Part shown: positions 8,786 through 18,149 of the stretch, one piece after another
How the letters are laid out: every line of letters starts with the position of its first letter
Position numbering within the stretch: the first letter of the stretch is position 1
Origin: Bacteroidia bacterium
GTDB lineage: Bacteria; Bacteroidota; Bacteroidia; Bacteroidales; CAJPTX01
Length of the DNA: 64,000 bases
Assembly: GCA_905373475.1 (NCBI GenBank)
Contig: CAJPTC010000009.1
Location: 1 to 64,000, forward strand
Direction of reading: 5' to 3'
Made by a program: the position numbers and the translations under genes
Notes under the pieces: generated by a model
What the model saw: the letters and a program-made list of their open reading frames with translations, nothing else
What the model was told of the DNA's origin: nothing
Database searches by the model: none

Positions 8786-8800
8786 AGTGTTAGGAGTTAT

Positions 8801-8806
8801 AGGAGG
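8801..8806 (+). promoter_or_regulatory. Ribosome binding site that sets the etfA start
   Basis: AGGAGG lies seven bases before GTG at 8814. It supports that GTG over the upstream TTG (8778) that overlaps etfB. Shine-Dalgarno sites this strong are uncommon in this window. Confidence 0.7.
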
Positions 8807-8813
8807 TATAGCG

Positions 8814-9833
8814 GTGAATAACGTATTTGTATATCTTGAAATCGAGGGACGCGAAATCGCTGATGTGAGCTTGGAACTCTTAACCAAAGCGCGTACCCTA
8901 GCCTCAACATTAGGTGTTGCAGTTGAGGCAGTGGCTGTAGGGCATAATCTGGATTGGGTTCTGCCTATTTGTGAGAAATACGGCGCAACACGTTTGCATG
9001 TGGCAGACGACAAGCGTCTGGAGTACTATCTCACCTTGCCACATGAACGCATTCTATGCGACCTATTCTCGCGCGAAAAACCACAGATTGCCCTCTTCGG
9101 TGCTACGTCTGTAGGGCGAGATCTCGGACCGCGTGTGTCGTCTGCCCTTCATAGTGGTCTGACCGCTGATTGTACGAGTCTGGAAATTGGCGAGTACAAG
9201 GATGTTAAGGCGGGCAAACTTTACGAGAATCTTCTCTTCCAAATTCGTCCCGCGTTTGGTGGCAATATTATTGCAACCATTGTTAACCCCGACTGCCGCC
9301 CGCAGATGGCTACGGTGCGTGAGGGCGTGATGAAGCGCGAAGAGCTGAAAACGCCTACAAAGTGCGAGGTGGTAAAAATTGATGTTAATGCAGTGCTGCG
9401 TGACGAAGATTTTATCGTTGCCATTGTATCGCGTCAGTTGGAAAAACAAGCTGTGAATATCAAGGGGGCTACAATCATCGTTTCTGGCGGTTATGGTGTA
9501 GGGAGTCGCGAAGGTTTCAACAAGTTGTTTGAACTGGCGCATCTTCTTGGTGGTGAGGTAGGCGCGTCGCGTGCCGCAGTAGATGCTGGTTTTGCTGACC
9601 ACGAGCGTCAGATTGGGCAAACAGGGGTTACCGTGCGCCCGAAGCTTTATATAGCTTGTGGTATCTCGGGGCAGGTACAACATACTGCAGGGATGAGCGA
9701 ATCGGCTATGGTTATCTCAATCAACACAGATCCTAACGCTCCAATCAACCAAATTGCAGATTATACGGTTGTAGGAGATTATGCAGAGGTGATAGATCGC
9801 TTCATCGAATCCTTCAAACGGAACTCGAAGTAG
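8814..9833 (+). CDS. etfA: Electron transfer flavoprotein, alpha subunit
   Basis: This is the FAD-carrying alpha subunit, the partner of EtfB. From the GTG at 8814 the protein begins NNVFVYLEIEGREIADVS, the normal EtfA start, and is 339 residues. The C-terminal FAD domain is intact: VSGGYGVGSREGF, VGASRAAVDAGF, QIGQTGVTVRPKLYIACGIS and INTDPNAPI. A longer form starting at TTG 8778 is possible in frame but would add 12 residues that match nothing in the family. The acyl-CoA dehydrogenase follows after 34 bases. Confidence 0.95.
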   Translation: MNNVFVYLEIEGREIADVSLELLTKARTLASTLGVAVEAVAVGHNLDWVLPICEKYGATRLHVADDKRLEYYLTLPHERILCDLFSREKPQIALFGATSVGRDLGPRVSSALHSGLTADCTSLEIGEYKDVKAGKLYENLLFQIRPAFGGNIIATIVNPDCRPQMATVREGVMKREELKTPTKCEVVKIDVNAVLRDEDFIVAIVSRQLEKQAVNIKGATIIVSGGYGVGSREGFNKLFELAHLLGGEVGASRAAVDAGFADHERQIGQTGVTVRPKLYIACGISGQVQHTAGMSESAMVISINTDPNAPINQIADYTVVGDYAEVIDRFIESFKRNSK

Positions 9834-9867
9834 GCGGCACGTTGCATTAGAAATTAGAAGAACGGAG

Positions 9868-11613
9868 ATGGCAAATTTTTTTGAAGACAATAAATCCTTG
9901 AGTTTCCAGCTCGATCATCCTCTGATGCAGCGCATCGTGGAACTGAAAGAAAAGGGCTTTACGAGCGATCGCGATTCTGCTTATGCACCCCAAGATTATG
10001 CCGATGCGCTTGAGAATTATCGTCAGGTGCTGGGTATTGTGGGCGAGATATGTGCCGATGTACTTGCGCCCAATGCAGAGCGTGTAGATGCGGAAGGTCC
10101 TACCGTAGTAGATGGGCGCGTGCATTACCATCCAGGCACACAGGAGAACCACGAAGCCTTGGCAAAAGCGGGGTTGTATGGTATGTCGTTGCCTCGCGAA
10201 TTCGGAGGTTTGAACTTCCCCATGGTACCCTACGTAATGGCGGCTGAATTAGTGAGTCGTGCAGATTGTGGTTTTGCCAATATATGGGGTTTGCAAGATT
10301 GTGCCGAGACCATCCATGAGTTCGCATCGGATGAACAGCGTAAGCAGTATTTGCCGCTGGCGAACCAAGGTAAAACCTTTGCAATGGGATTAACTGAACC
10401 AGATGCAGGGTCGGATCTTCAGGCGGTAATGCTTAAGGCGCATTACGATGAGAAAAAGGGAACGTGGCTTTTGAACGGAGTAAAACGGTTCATTACCAAT
10501 GGTGATGCCGATATCTCGTTAGTTATGGCTCGTTCTGAAGAGGGGACGACTGATGCGCGTGGTATCTCTCTGTTCCTTTATGACAACAAGAAGACGGATT
10601 GCGTGCGTGTACGACGCATAGAGCATAAAATGGGGATTATTGGTTCGCCTACTTGCGAACTGGTGTTTAAGGATGCTCCTGCCGAATTGGTTGGTGAACG
10701 GAAGCTTGGGCTCATTAAGTATGTTATGTCGCTCATGAACGGTGCGCGACTTGGCGTAGCGGCTCAAAGTGTAGGTGTTTCAGAAGCGGCAACGCGCGAG
10801 GCGGAAAAGTATGCCAACGAACGCGAACAGTTCGGGAAGTTGATAAAGGACATTCCCGCAGTAAACGAGATGTTGGTGCTCATGCGCGCCAAGACAGATG
10901 CTTCCCGTGCGCTACTCTATGAAACAACGCGTTACGTAGATATTTACAAGTCGCTTTTGCACATCCAGCGCGAGCGCACGCTTACGCCAGAGGAACGAGC
11001 TGAGTTGAAAGAGTACACGCGTCTAGTGGAAATGTTTACGCCACTTGCCAAATTGTTTGGTAGTGAGTTCTGCAATCAGGTAACCTACGATGCCGTACAG
11101 GTGCACGGGGGGACGGGTTATATGCGCGACTTCCCAGTAGAACGCCTTTATCGCGATGCGCGTATTACAAACATTTACGAGGGCACGTCGCAGTTGCAGG
11201 TCGTCGCTGCAATACGTTCTGTTTTGAATGGTGCTTTGTCACAGCGCATTGCTTTCTTCGCAGAGCAGGTGAAGGGCGAGCACTTTAAGAAGGAATGCGC
11301 CGTATTGAGTGAGATGGCAGAGCTACTGAAGAAATCGATTGATGCGGTGCAGAGCCCGAATAATCCGAGTTTTATCGATTTTCATGCGCGCCGTCTTGTA
11401 GAGATAGGTGGTTTTATCGCTATTTCCTATCTTCTGATCCTCGATAGTGAGCGTTGTACGTGCGAGAAAAATTGCTACGAGCAGAGTGCACGTCGTTTCG
11501 TACGTTATGCACAGGCGCAAATCATGGAGCGGGTACTCCTGATTAACGATATCGATGTTGCAACCTATCAGAAGGATTACGCATCAGTTGCAGATTCTAC
11601 ACCAGTGGAATAA
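9868..11613 (+). CDS. Acyl-CoA dehydrogenase (short-chain type, long C-terminal form)
   Basis: This flavoenzyme oxidises or reduces short acyl-CoA at C2-C3 and exchanges electrons with the EtfAB encoded just upstream. It shows the N-terminal helical domain, the FAD-binding segment MGLTEPDAGSDLQ, the YANEREQFGK motif, VHGGTGYMRDFPVERLYRD and the catalytic glutamate E438 in YEGTSQLQ. At 581 residues it is longer than a classical butyryl-CoA dehydrogenase (about 380). The extra C-terminal helical domain is seen in other Bacteroidetes members. Likely substrates are butyryl- or propionyl-CoA in amino-acid fermentation; this is inferred from family and context. Confidence 0.93.
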   Translation: MANFFEDNKSLSFQLDHPLMQRIVELKEKGFTSDRDSAYAPQDYADALENYRQVLGIVGEICADVLAPNAERVDAEGPTVVDGRVHYHPGTQENHEALAKAGLYGMSLPREFGGLNFPMVPYVMAAELVSRADCGFANIWGLQDCAETIHEFASDEQRKQYLPLANQGKTFAMGLTEPDAGSDLQAVMLKAHYDEKKGTWLLNGVKRFITNGDADISLVMARSEEGTTDARGISLFLYDNKKTDCVRVRRIEHKMGIIGSPTCELVFKDAPAELVGERKLGLIKYVMSLMNGARLGVAAQSVGVSEAATREAEKYANEREQFGKLIKDIPAVNEMLVLMRAKTDASRALLYETTRYVDIYKSLLHIQRERTLTPEERAELKEYTRLVEMFTPLAKLFGSEFCNQVTYDAVQVHGGTGYMRDFPVERLYRDARITNIYEGTSQLQVVAAIRSVLNGALSQRIAFFAEQVKGEHFKKECAVLSEMAELLKKSIDAVQSPNNPSFIDFHARRLVEIGGFIAISYLLILDSERCTCEKNCYEQSARRFVRYAQAQIMERVLLINDIDVATYQKDYASVADSTPVE

Positions 11614-11639
11614 TGAAATTCTATATAAACTCTTTGGAG

Positions 11640-13673
11640 ATGAAACGTTTAGCTTTGTTGTTGTTTGTTCCGTTTGTTTTAATGGGGTGTAAGGAGACGA
11701 AGATGCCCAATGCAATAGATCTTGCCGATCTTGATACTACCGTTGCGCCTGGCGAAGATTTTTACCAATATGCTAACGGTGGGTGGATTAAACGTACTGA
11801 GATCCCTTCAGACCGAGTACGTTATGGCGCTTTTGATATCCTACAAGAACAGACCGAAGAAAAGGTTAAGGATATTCTTTTTCGCGCATGGGAGCGTAAA
11901 GGAGACACTACGAATCAGGATTGGTTGAAGATTGGCGACTTCTATGCTTCGGGTATGGATACGGTGGCAATTGAAGCCGCAGGGCTCACGCCTCTCGACC
12001 CCGATCTTGATATCATTAAGAACCTTACCGAATCGACTGATCTTGTTCGCGAATTTGCGCGCGAGCGTTCGATAGGTGGTGGCGATCCGTTCTATGTGAG
12101 TGTAGATCAAGACAGTAAGGATGCTACGGCATACATACTCAATATCTCGCAGAACGGTTTGGGGATGCCCGATCGCGACTATTATTTCGGCGATGACGAG
12201 CGCATTAAGGGCTTGCAAGACGCCTATATAAAGATGCTGACGCGTTTCTTCGTGCTCATGGGGAACGATGAGGCGAATGCAACTTCTATGGCTAGCGATG
12301 TTTTCGAGCTTGAACGTAAGATGGCAGAAGCTTCGCTTTCGCGTCTTGAGTATCGCGACCCACACCTCACCTACAACAAGCTGACCGAAGAGCAGTTACA
12401 GAAGCTCACACCAAATATTGACTGGAAGCTTTTCTTTCAGAATTTAGGCGTAGAGATGCCTAACGAAGTGTTAGTTGACAATCCGAAGTTCTTGCAGGCG
12501 ATAGATAAATTGCTGAAAGAGACACCTATCAATGTCTGGAAAGACTACCTCGCGGTGCACTTTATAACGAGTTATGCTTCGGCTCTTTCGCAACCTTTTG
12601 CAGATGCTTCCTTCGATTTTTATGGCAAGGCTCTTTCGGGGCAGCAAGTACAGAGTCCACGTTGGCGTCGTGTAATGCGCACTACGCAAGGTGTGTTGGG
12701 TGAGGTGATAGGTAAGGCTTATGTTGCCGAGAATTTTCCTCCTGAGGCTAAGGAACGTATGCTTACATTGGTGCAGAACCTTCGTGCTGCGTACCGTGAG
12801 CGTATGGCAGAGTTGCCATGGATGAGCGCTGAAACGAAGCAAAAGGCGCAAGAAAAGTTGGATGCTATTACGGTAAAGATTGGTTATCCTGACAAGTGGC
12901 GCGACTATACGGATCTGAGCATCTCGCGCGACAGCTATGTACAGAACATCCGCAATGGGCAAGTGTTCCAGTTTATGTACACCATGTCTAAGCTGGGTAA
13001 ACCAGTAGATCGTACAGAATGGTTTATGTACCCACAGACGGTGAATGCTTACTATAGTCCTGTGATGAATGAAATAGTCTTCCCAGCGGCTATTCTACAA
13101 CCGCCTTTCTTTGATATGAATGCTGACGATGCTGTTAATTATGGTGCTATAGGTGTAGTAATAGGGCATGAAATTACGCACGGTTTTGACGACCAAGGGC
13201 GTCAGTACAACAAAGACGGTAACCTACAAAACTGGTGGACGAGCGAAGATTCGTTGCGTTTCACGGAATACACGAAGCTACTCGTAGATCAGTTCAATGG
13301 CTTTGAGATGTTGCCTGGCAAGTTCGTAAATGGTAGCCTAACATTGGGCGAAAACTTGGCAGACTACGGTGGACTTACCATCTCGGTACACGCCTTTCAA
13401 AAGGTGTTGCAAGCACAAGGCGAAGGTGCTGATAAGAAGGAAATTGACGGATTTACCCCGCTACAACGCTTCTTCTTGGCCTATGCGAAAGTATGGCGTA
13501 ACTTGACCCGTCCTGAAGAGATGGCGCGCCGCTTGGTAGAGGACGTACATGCGCCTGGCATCTATCGTGTAGATGGCGGTGTGTATAACATCGATGCTTT
13601 CTATCAAGCATTTGAAGTACCTACTACGAGCCGCTACTATCGTGCGCCCGATGAGCGCCCGTCTATTTGGTAA
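11640..13673 (+). CDS. pepO: M13 family zinc metallopeptidase, lipoprotein (PepO-like)
   Basis: This is a neprilysin/PepO-type endopeptidase that cleaves small peptides outside the inner membrane. The zinc motif HEITH is at residues 510-514, followed by ENLADYGG, which holds the third ligand. NAYYSPVMNEIVFPAAILQ and a C-terminal tryptophan complete the signature. I chose ATG at 11640 because it gives a lipoprotein signal, MKRLALLLFVPFVLMGC, with the lipid-modified cysteine at 17. ATG at 11613, overlapping the previous stop, would put nine residues in front of the signal. It probably supplies peptides for amino-acid fermentation, and relatives in oral anaerobes can degrade host peptides. A terminator follows. 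Confidence 0.94.
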   Translation: MKRLALLLFVPFVLMGCKETKMPNAIDLADLDTTVAPGEDFYQYANGGWIKRTEIPSDRVRYGAFDILQEQTEEKVKDILFRAWERKGDTTNQDWLKIGDFYASGMDTVAIEAAGLTPLDPDLDIIKNLTESTDLVREFARERSIGGGDPFYVSVDQDSKDATAYILNISQNGLGMPDRDYYFGDDERIKGLQDAYIKMLTRFFVLMGNDEANATSMASDVFELERKMAEASLSRLEYRDPHLTYNKLTEEQLQKLTPNIDWKLFFQNLGVEMPNEVLVDNPKFLQAIDKLLKETPINVWKDYLAVHFITSYASALSQPFADASFDFYGKALSGQQVQSPRWRRVMRTTQGVLGEVIGKAYVAENFPPEAKERMLTLVQNLRAAYRERMAELPWMSAETKQKAQEKLDAITVKIGYPDKWRDYTDLSISRDSYVQNIRNGQVFQFMYTMSKLGKPVDRTEWFMYPQTVNAYYSPVMNEIVFPAAILQPPFFDMNADDAVNYGAIGVVIGHEITHGFDDQGRQYNKDGNLQNWWTSEDSLRFTEYTKLLVDQFNGFEMLPGKFVNGSLTLGENLADYGGLTISVHAFQKVLQAQGEGADKKEIDGFTPLQRFFLAYAKVWRNLTRPEEMARRLVEDVHAPGIYRVDGGVYNIDAFYQAFEVPTTSRYYRAPDERPSIW

Positions 13674-13697
13674 AAGGTAGGTAGTATACGGTTTTTC

Positions 13698-13728
13698 AAG
13701 GGCGTTGCCTCGTGCGACGCCCTTTTTG
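13698..13728 (+). terminator. Rho-independent terminator after pepO
   Basis: AAGGGCGT (13698-13705) pairs with ACGCCCTT (13717-13724), followed by a T run. Confidence 0.85.
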
Positions 13729-13791
13729 TTCTCTGTTTGTTGGAAACAGCTGAATGCAAAACGTTCAAAAATGCGTCTCTACGATTTTATA

Positions 13792-13799
13792 TACCTTTG
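13792..13799 (+). promoter_or_regulatory. Probable -7 box (TACCTTTG) for the LysM gene
   Basis: This exact TAnnTTTG match lies 22 bases before the ATG at 13822. No clear -33 element is seen. Confidence 0.5.
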
Positions 13800-13821
13800 A
13801 ACGGAAACGGTCTGTTTAGAG

Positions 13822-15660
13822 ATGTTGCGTGCAACGGTACTATTTATAGCTTTTCTTTTTGTGGGAGTAGCGCCACTTTATGCTGTGGGAGTGGCAGATT
13901 CTATCACTGCGCCTCGGATTACAGTGGGTGCAGAAGAATTCTGGGTGCATCCTGTCGTCAAAGGGGAGACGCTCTATGCCATTAGTAGGAAATATGGGGT
14001 GCCGCAGGCGACGATAGCTGCTGCCAACCCTCAAATTTATTACGGAGTGAAGGAGGGACAGGTGCTTCGTATACCAATCCCCGAAGGATTGAGAACAAAA
14101 AAAGAAAACTTGGGGTACAAACTGCATCAAGTAAAAGCAGGCGAAAATCTTTATGCTATATCGCGTTTGTATGGAGTACCAGTTGCCGATATTCGGAAAG
14201 CAAACGCTCTAATTTCGGACACTATTCAACTGAACGAGATACTACGTATTCCCGAAAATACGGTGTCGACTGCTCCAGAGGCTGCTCAAGTAATACACGA
14301 TGTGCAAAAGGGCGAAGGAGTTTATGGAATCTCAAAGCGCTATGGGGTGACGCAGGAGGCTATTCTGGAGGCTAACCCTTGGTTGAGAGAAAGGCAGCTT
14401 GAGTTGGGCGATAAACTCGTAATTCCGCAGTCGTCTGCGGGGTTACCCGATTCTCTGGCTAATTTGCTAGGGGGAGGCATACAACCTCCTATGCCCTGCG
14501 ATACTGCGGCGGCCTTTCCAAAATGGAAGACCCTAAATCTTGTTTTGGCACTACCTTTTGAACTCGGGAAGACGCAAGCTACGGTCTCCGAGGATGAGGT
14601 TTACGATATTTCGGGAACAGCAGCGCGTGGCATGGCGGCTAATACGCGCTATCTTGATTTCTATCAAGGGGTTTTGTTAGCGCTTAACGATTATCGGCTG
14701 AAGGGTTACAATATCCGTCTTACCGTATTTGATACGCAACATTCGCCAACGGTAGTGCAGAAGCTGGTACAAAGCGATACCTTGAAGCACGCCAATCTCA
14801 TAATTGGTCCTGTCTTCCCCAAGAACTTATCTTTGGTAAGTCAATACGCGGCGCAAAGGCGTATTCCGATAGTTTCTCCACTATCGGGGAAAATCTCAGC
14901 GACTGACGTAAATCCGTTCCTCTTTCAAGCCAATCCGTCGTTTTATACGCAGCTCAAAACGTTGGTAGAGAAAACGGTGAAGCAGGGTACAACACGTATT
15001 ATAGTGCTGCGAGAGGAGTCTTTGGCCGATTTGGAGATGGCAGATAAGCTTGAGGAATTTTTGCGCGCGCAGATACAACGGCTTAATCCGCCGCCAACCC
15101 TTGAAGTGTTGCGTTATCCTAAGGGTGAAGCTACGGCAAAACGTACCCCACAGTTGCGCAAGCTGATTGATGCAGAACAAGCTACTAAGGTCTATATCCC
15201 ATCGAACAGTGAGCCTTTTGTTAGTGATTTGCTGGGGCAGCTTAATGCGCTGTCTGTACTCAAAAAGACTGATACAGTGGAAATCTATGGGATGTCGCGC
15301 TGGTTTAAGATGCGCAACCTAGATTTATCGCAACTCGGTACGCTTCGCGTGACTCTTTTCTCGCCCTTCTATGTAGATTATCAGTCGCGCGAGGTACGTG
15401 ATTTTATCGATAACTATCGATCCTTATACCGATGCGAACCTACACAGTTTGCATTTCAAGGGTACGACGTGGTAAAGTACTTCTTGGGAGCTCTTTACAA
15501 ATACGGCGAGAATTTTCACTACTGCCTCTCGCGCTACAACGTACCGTTGTTGCAAAACTATTTTGATTTTCGTGCTTCGCAAGATCTAGGCTCTTATGAA
15601 AGTAGAGCTCTTTACCTTTTACGCTTTGATCTCGAGCAAGGACTTGTGCCGTTGAAATAG
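13822..15660 (+). CDS. LysM-repeat protein with a periplasmic-binding (LppC-like) domain
   Basis: This is an exported cell-wall protein of 612 residues. A signal peptide (1-22) is followed by three LysM modules at about 43-86, 101-144 and 158-203, each with the GE-x-[LV]-Y-[AG]-IS core, which bind peptidoglycan. Residues about 230-600 form a type-1 periplasmic-binding fold (GVLLALNDYRLKG, IIGPVFPKN, RRIPIVSPLSG) like LppC/LpoA or amino-acid receptors. In proteobacteria LpoA activates a penicillin-binding protein; by analogy this could be a peptidoglycan synthesis regulator, but ligand sensing is equally possible. It has its own promoter and a convergent terminator. Confidence 0.88.
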   Translation: MLRATVLFIAFLFVGVAPLYAVGVADSITAPRITVGAEEFWVHPVVKGETLYAISRKYGVPQATIAAANPQIYYGVKEGQVLRIPIPEGLRTKKENLGYKLHQVKAGENLYAISRLYGVPVADIRKANALISDTIQLNEILRIPENTVSTAPEAAQVIHDVQKGEGVYGISKRYGVTQEAILEANPWLRERQLELGDKLVIPQSSAGLPDSLANLLGGGIQPPMPCDTAAAFPKWKTLNLVLALPFELGKTQATVSEDEVYDISGTAARGMAANTRYLDFYQGVLLALNDYRLKGYNIRLTVFDTQHSPTVVQKLVQSDTLKHANLIIGPVFPKNLSLVSQYAAQRRIPIVSPLSGKISATDVNPFLFQANPSFYTQLKTLVEKTVKQGTTRIIVLREESLADLEMADKLEEFLRAQIQRLNPPPTLEVLRYPKGEATAKRTPQLRKLIDAEQATKVYIPSNSEPFVSDLLGQLNALSVLKKTDTVEIYGMSRWFKMRNLDLSQLGTLRVTLFSPFYVDYQSREVRDFIDNYRSLYRCEPTQFAFQGYDVVKYFLGALYKYGENFHYCLSRYNVPLLQNYFDFRASQDLGSYESRALYLLRFDLEQGLVPLK

Positions 15661-15687
15661 CAATTTTTCCATTCGGGTAGAAAAATT

Positions 15688-15722
15688 AAAGAGGGTGTGT
15701 TGCGATGCGCATCCTCTTTTTC
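15688..15722. terminator. Convergent, probably bidirectional terminator
   Basis: AAAGAGGGTG (15688-15697) pairs with CATCCTCTTT (15710-15719) with one G-U pair. There are T runs on both strands, between convergent genes. A second hairpin AATTTTTC/GAAAAATT lies just before it (15662-15687). Confidence 0.85.
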
Positions 15723-15736
15723 ATTTTCAATACTTC

Positions 15737-18025
15737 TTAGAATGGGATGCCGATAAAGAAGTGTGCCCAAAGATCGCGACTCCCCGAATGCATGCTCAAA
15801 GAGCCTTGTACTATTCCTAGGCGTGTTTCACGTCCCAGAGCAAGTTCTCCCGAATAGATTCCTTCGGAGAGGAGACCGCGGGCCGTTGATGTTAATCTAT
15901 CGAGGTTTGTGGCGGTATATAACGCACCTAACGACGGTGTTAAATGCAAGGAGTAAGGAAGGTGGATTTGCAGCGAAAATGAGCCTAGTAAAAAGTTATA
16001 TGCTGATATCTGACGGAAGCCTAGACCGTAAAAAGGGATATCAAGTGCTTCATTACGCACTGTTTCTTTCGCACCTCCAATTTGAAAGGTATAATGACGT
16101 CCCCATTGGTTAGAAGAAAGTCCGAGTGCTAAACGCGGTTGTAGTGTGTAATATTTCCCAAAAGGGATGTTCTGTTCGTAGTTCGCATAGAACTGAAGTA
16201 CAAAGGGCGAGCGGTCAAATTCGGCATTAAGTCCGTATTGTTGTACGGGGGTAGGTTGTTGCTTGTCGTAAGAAATTGCATGGCGGTATGCGCCCGTGAG
16301 GTGTAGATGCAGCGTGTAGCCACTCTGGGGGTAGAACTGCCGTTCGGTGGTATTGATGCGGTAGCGTAGAAAGCTCTGTATTTCTCCTGCTGAAATGCGA
16401 GTGGGATCGGCACCGCCTAAAAGCTCTAGATAGGCACGTGAGGGTACTAGAAACGTGGAACGATACATCAAGCCGCCGTCTAGGAGCGCTGAAGTGCGTA
16501 TCAGCTTTCCGAGCGAAATGTACGCTTCCAGTTCGTACTTCATGATAGAGGCTATGCGCGATGCGGCCAAATAGAGCGGTGTGCGTGAGGTGATGAAATT
16601 GCCTCCTACGTTGAATAGGAAATTCTGCTTTTCCCCGAAATAGAACGTGTGCTTTGCGGTAAGTTGCGGTTGCGATGAGGCAAGGATTGCAAACTCGGCG
16701 CGTGAAGACTGCCACAACGGATTTAATAGCTCAAGGCGCCCCATGATGCCGATACCCCATTCATCGTTTACATGCGCGCCAATACCTATTGAGAGCGGAG
16801 AACGCGGTTGCGGCATAATGCGTAGTATACTGTCTTTTCCAAGTTGGTAGTATATCTGGTTGAAAAAACGCGTGCTGTATATCTGATTGATTGCATTTTC
16901 CACCTGCCGTGCATTTACTTGCGATGGTGTTGATAGCCAACGGCTTGTGGCGAGTTCCACTTTCTTGTGTTCTTTGCCGTTTGTGATTTCTACTTTTTTT
17001 ATCCAGTGCGTAGCTGTCGTGTCTGCGTGTGTAATAGGTGGTTTTGCCTCGTAACGATAGATAGAATCGGCGAGCTTTTGGAAGCGTGTTTTGAAGGCTG
17101 AAGCCGCTTCGTAGCCTAGGTTCTCGATACGTTGCCCTGCTGTGAAGTTCATTGAGGTATAGCCTGCCAGATCGGGTGCTATTAGATAATCGCACTTCTT
17201 GAGATCTTCCCGCGCCTTTTGGATTCCCGCGTACATGGATGCGTGCGTGAGTATATCTTTGGCATCGTGGAGTATACCAGAAGGGTGAGTGAGGTCGGGC
17301 CCTGCATAGCTTCCGATTACGATATCTGCCCCCATCGCACGCACCAGATCGTAGGGGAAGTTGTCTGCCACGCCTCCGTCTGTAAGGAGTACGGTATCGC
17401 TCAGGAGTACAGGAGTAAAGATGCCTGGAATTGCCATACTGGCGCGGATCTCTGTTGGTAGGTGTCCGCTACGTGCAGTGCGGATTTTGCCTGAGGTAAG
17501 GTTTACCGAGATGCAACCAAACGGCGTGGGGAGTTGGTTGAAGTTGTCTACAGTGGCATATTGCCAGCTCAGACGATGAAAAAGATTAAGGAGCAGCTGA
17601 CTATTGATAAAACCACGCGGCAGGTTGAAATGCCCGTCCTCCCAATTAACCGAAAGAAGCGAGCGGTTTACGTTGTGCTTTTGCTCAAAAGTTACGGTGC
17701 GTAGTGGCTGCTGATTAGAAAGAAGCTCGCCCCAGTCGGTCTGTAGGTTCAATGTGCTGATTTCGTCGGCGGTATAGCCCATTGCATAAAGAGCGCCGAG
17801 AATAGCCCCCATACTTGTGCCAGCTATGTAGTCGGGGCGCAATCCTGCTTCCTCCATTACTCGCATAGTGCCCACATGCGCAAAACCTCGTGCACCTCCA
17901 CCACTTAGTACTAACCCAATGCGCGGTCGACGTAGCGGTGTTTTAGCCCGTTGTGCGGGTTGTTCCTCTGCGTAGGTTATATGGATAGAGGTCAGCAAAA
18001 AAAGCAGCAACAGGTAACGCATCAA
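15737..18025 (-). CDS. Patatin-like phospholipase with C-terminal outer-membrane barrel (type Vd-like)
   Basis: This is a 762-residue exported lipase. A signal peptide (1-19) precedes a patatin domain with oxyanion motif SGGGARG (41-47), catalytic serine in GTSMG (S71) and the dyad aspartate in DGG (216-218). A POTRA-like segment (about 335-410) follows, then an Omp85-type beta-barrel that ends with alternating aromatic residues and a terminal phenylalanine. This is the architecture of PlpD-like proteins, where the barrel secretes or displays the phospholipase at the surface. P. gingivalis has a relative of this type. Substrates are probably phospholipids. It stands alone, with terminators on its downstream side. 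Confidence 0.93.
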   Translation of the reverse strand: MMRYLLLLFLLTSIHITYAEEQPAQRAKTPLRRPRIGLVLSGGGARGFAHVGTMRVMEEAGLRPDYIAGTSMGAILGALYAMGYTADEISTLNLQTDWGELLSNQQPLRTVTFEQKHNVNRSLLSVNWEDGHFNLPRGFINSQLLLNLFHRLSWQYATVDNFNQLPTPFGCISVNLTSGKIRTARSGHLPTEIRASMAIPGIFTPVLLSDTVLLTDGGVADNFPYDLVRAMGADIVIGSYAGPDLTHPSGILHDAKDILTHASMYAGIQKAREDLKKCDYLIAPDLAGYTSMNFTAGQRIENLGYEAASAFKTRFQKLADSIYRYEAKPPITHADTTATHWIKKVEITNGKEHKKVELATSRWLSTPSQVNARQVENAINQIYSTRFFNQIYYQLGKDSILRIMPQPRSPLSIGIGAHVNDEWGIGIMGRLELLNPLWQSSRAEFAILASSQPQLTAKHTFYFGEKQNFLFNVGGNFITSRTPLYLAASRIASIMKYELEAYISLGKLIRTSALLDGGLMYRSTFLVPSRAYLELLGGADPTRISAGEIQSFLRYRINTTERQFYPQSGYTLHLHLTGAYRHAISYDKQQPTPVQQYGLNAEFDRSPFVLQFYANYEQNIPFGKYYTLQPRLALGLSSNQWGRHYTFQIGGAKETVRNEALDIPFYGLGFRQISAYNFLLGSFSLQIHLPYSLHLTPSLGALYTATNLDRLTSTARGLLSEGIYSGELALGRETRLGIVQGSLSMHSGSRDLWAHFFIGIPF

Positions 18026-18149
18026 GTAAGTAGCGATAAGTTGAACTCAACTCTATAATCAACGAAAGATTTGCACTTTCAACACGCCCAGAACTACAAT
18101 TTTCGTCGTTTGTCTCAGACTTATGCGATGAATTGAGCTTGGAGCTGTT

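Noticed and set aside
9063..9683. 206-codon antisense frame in etfA
   Set aside because: Shadow of a conserved gene; no start context or protein features.
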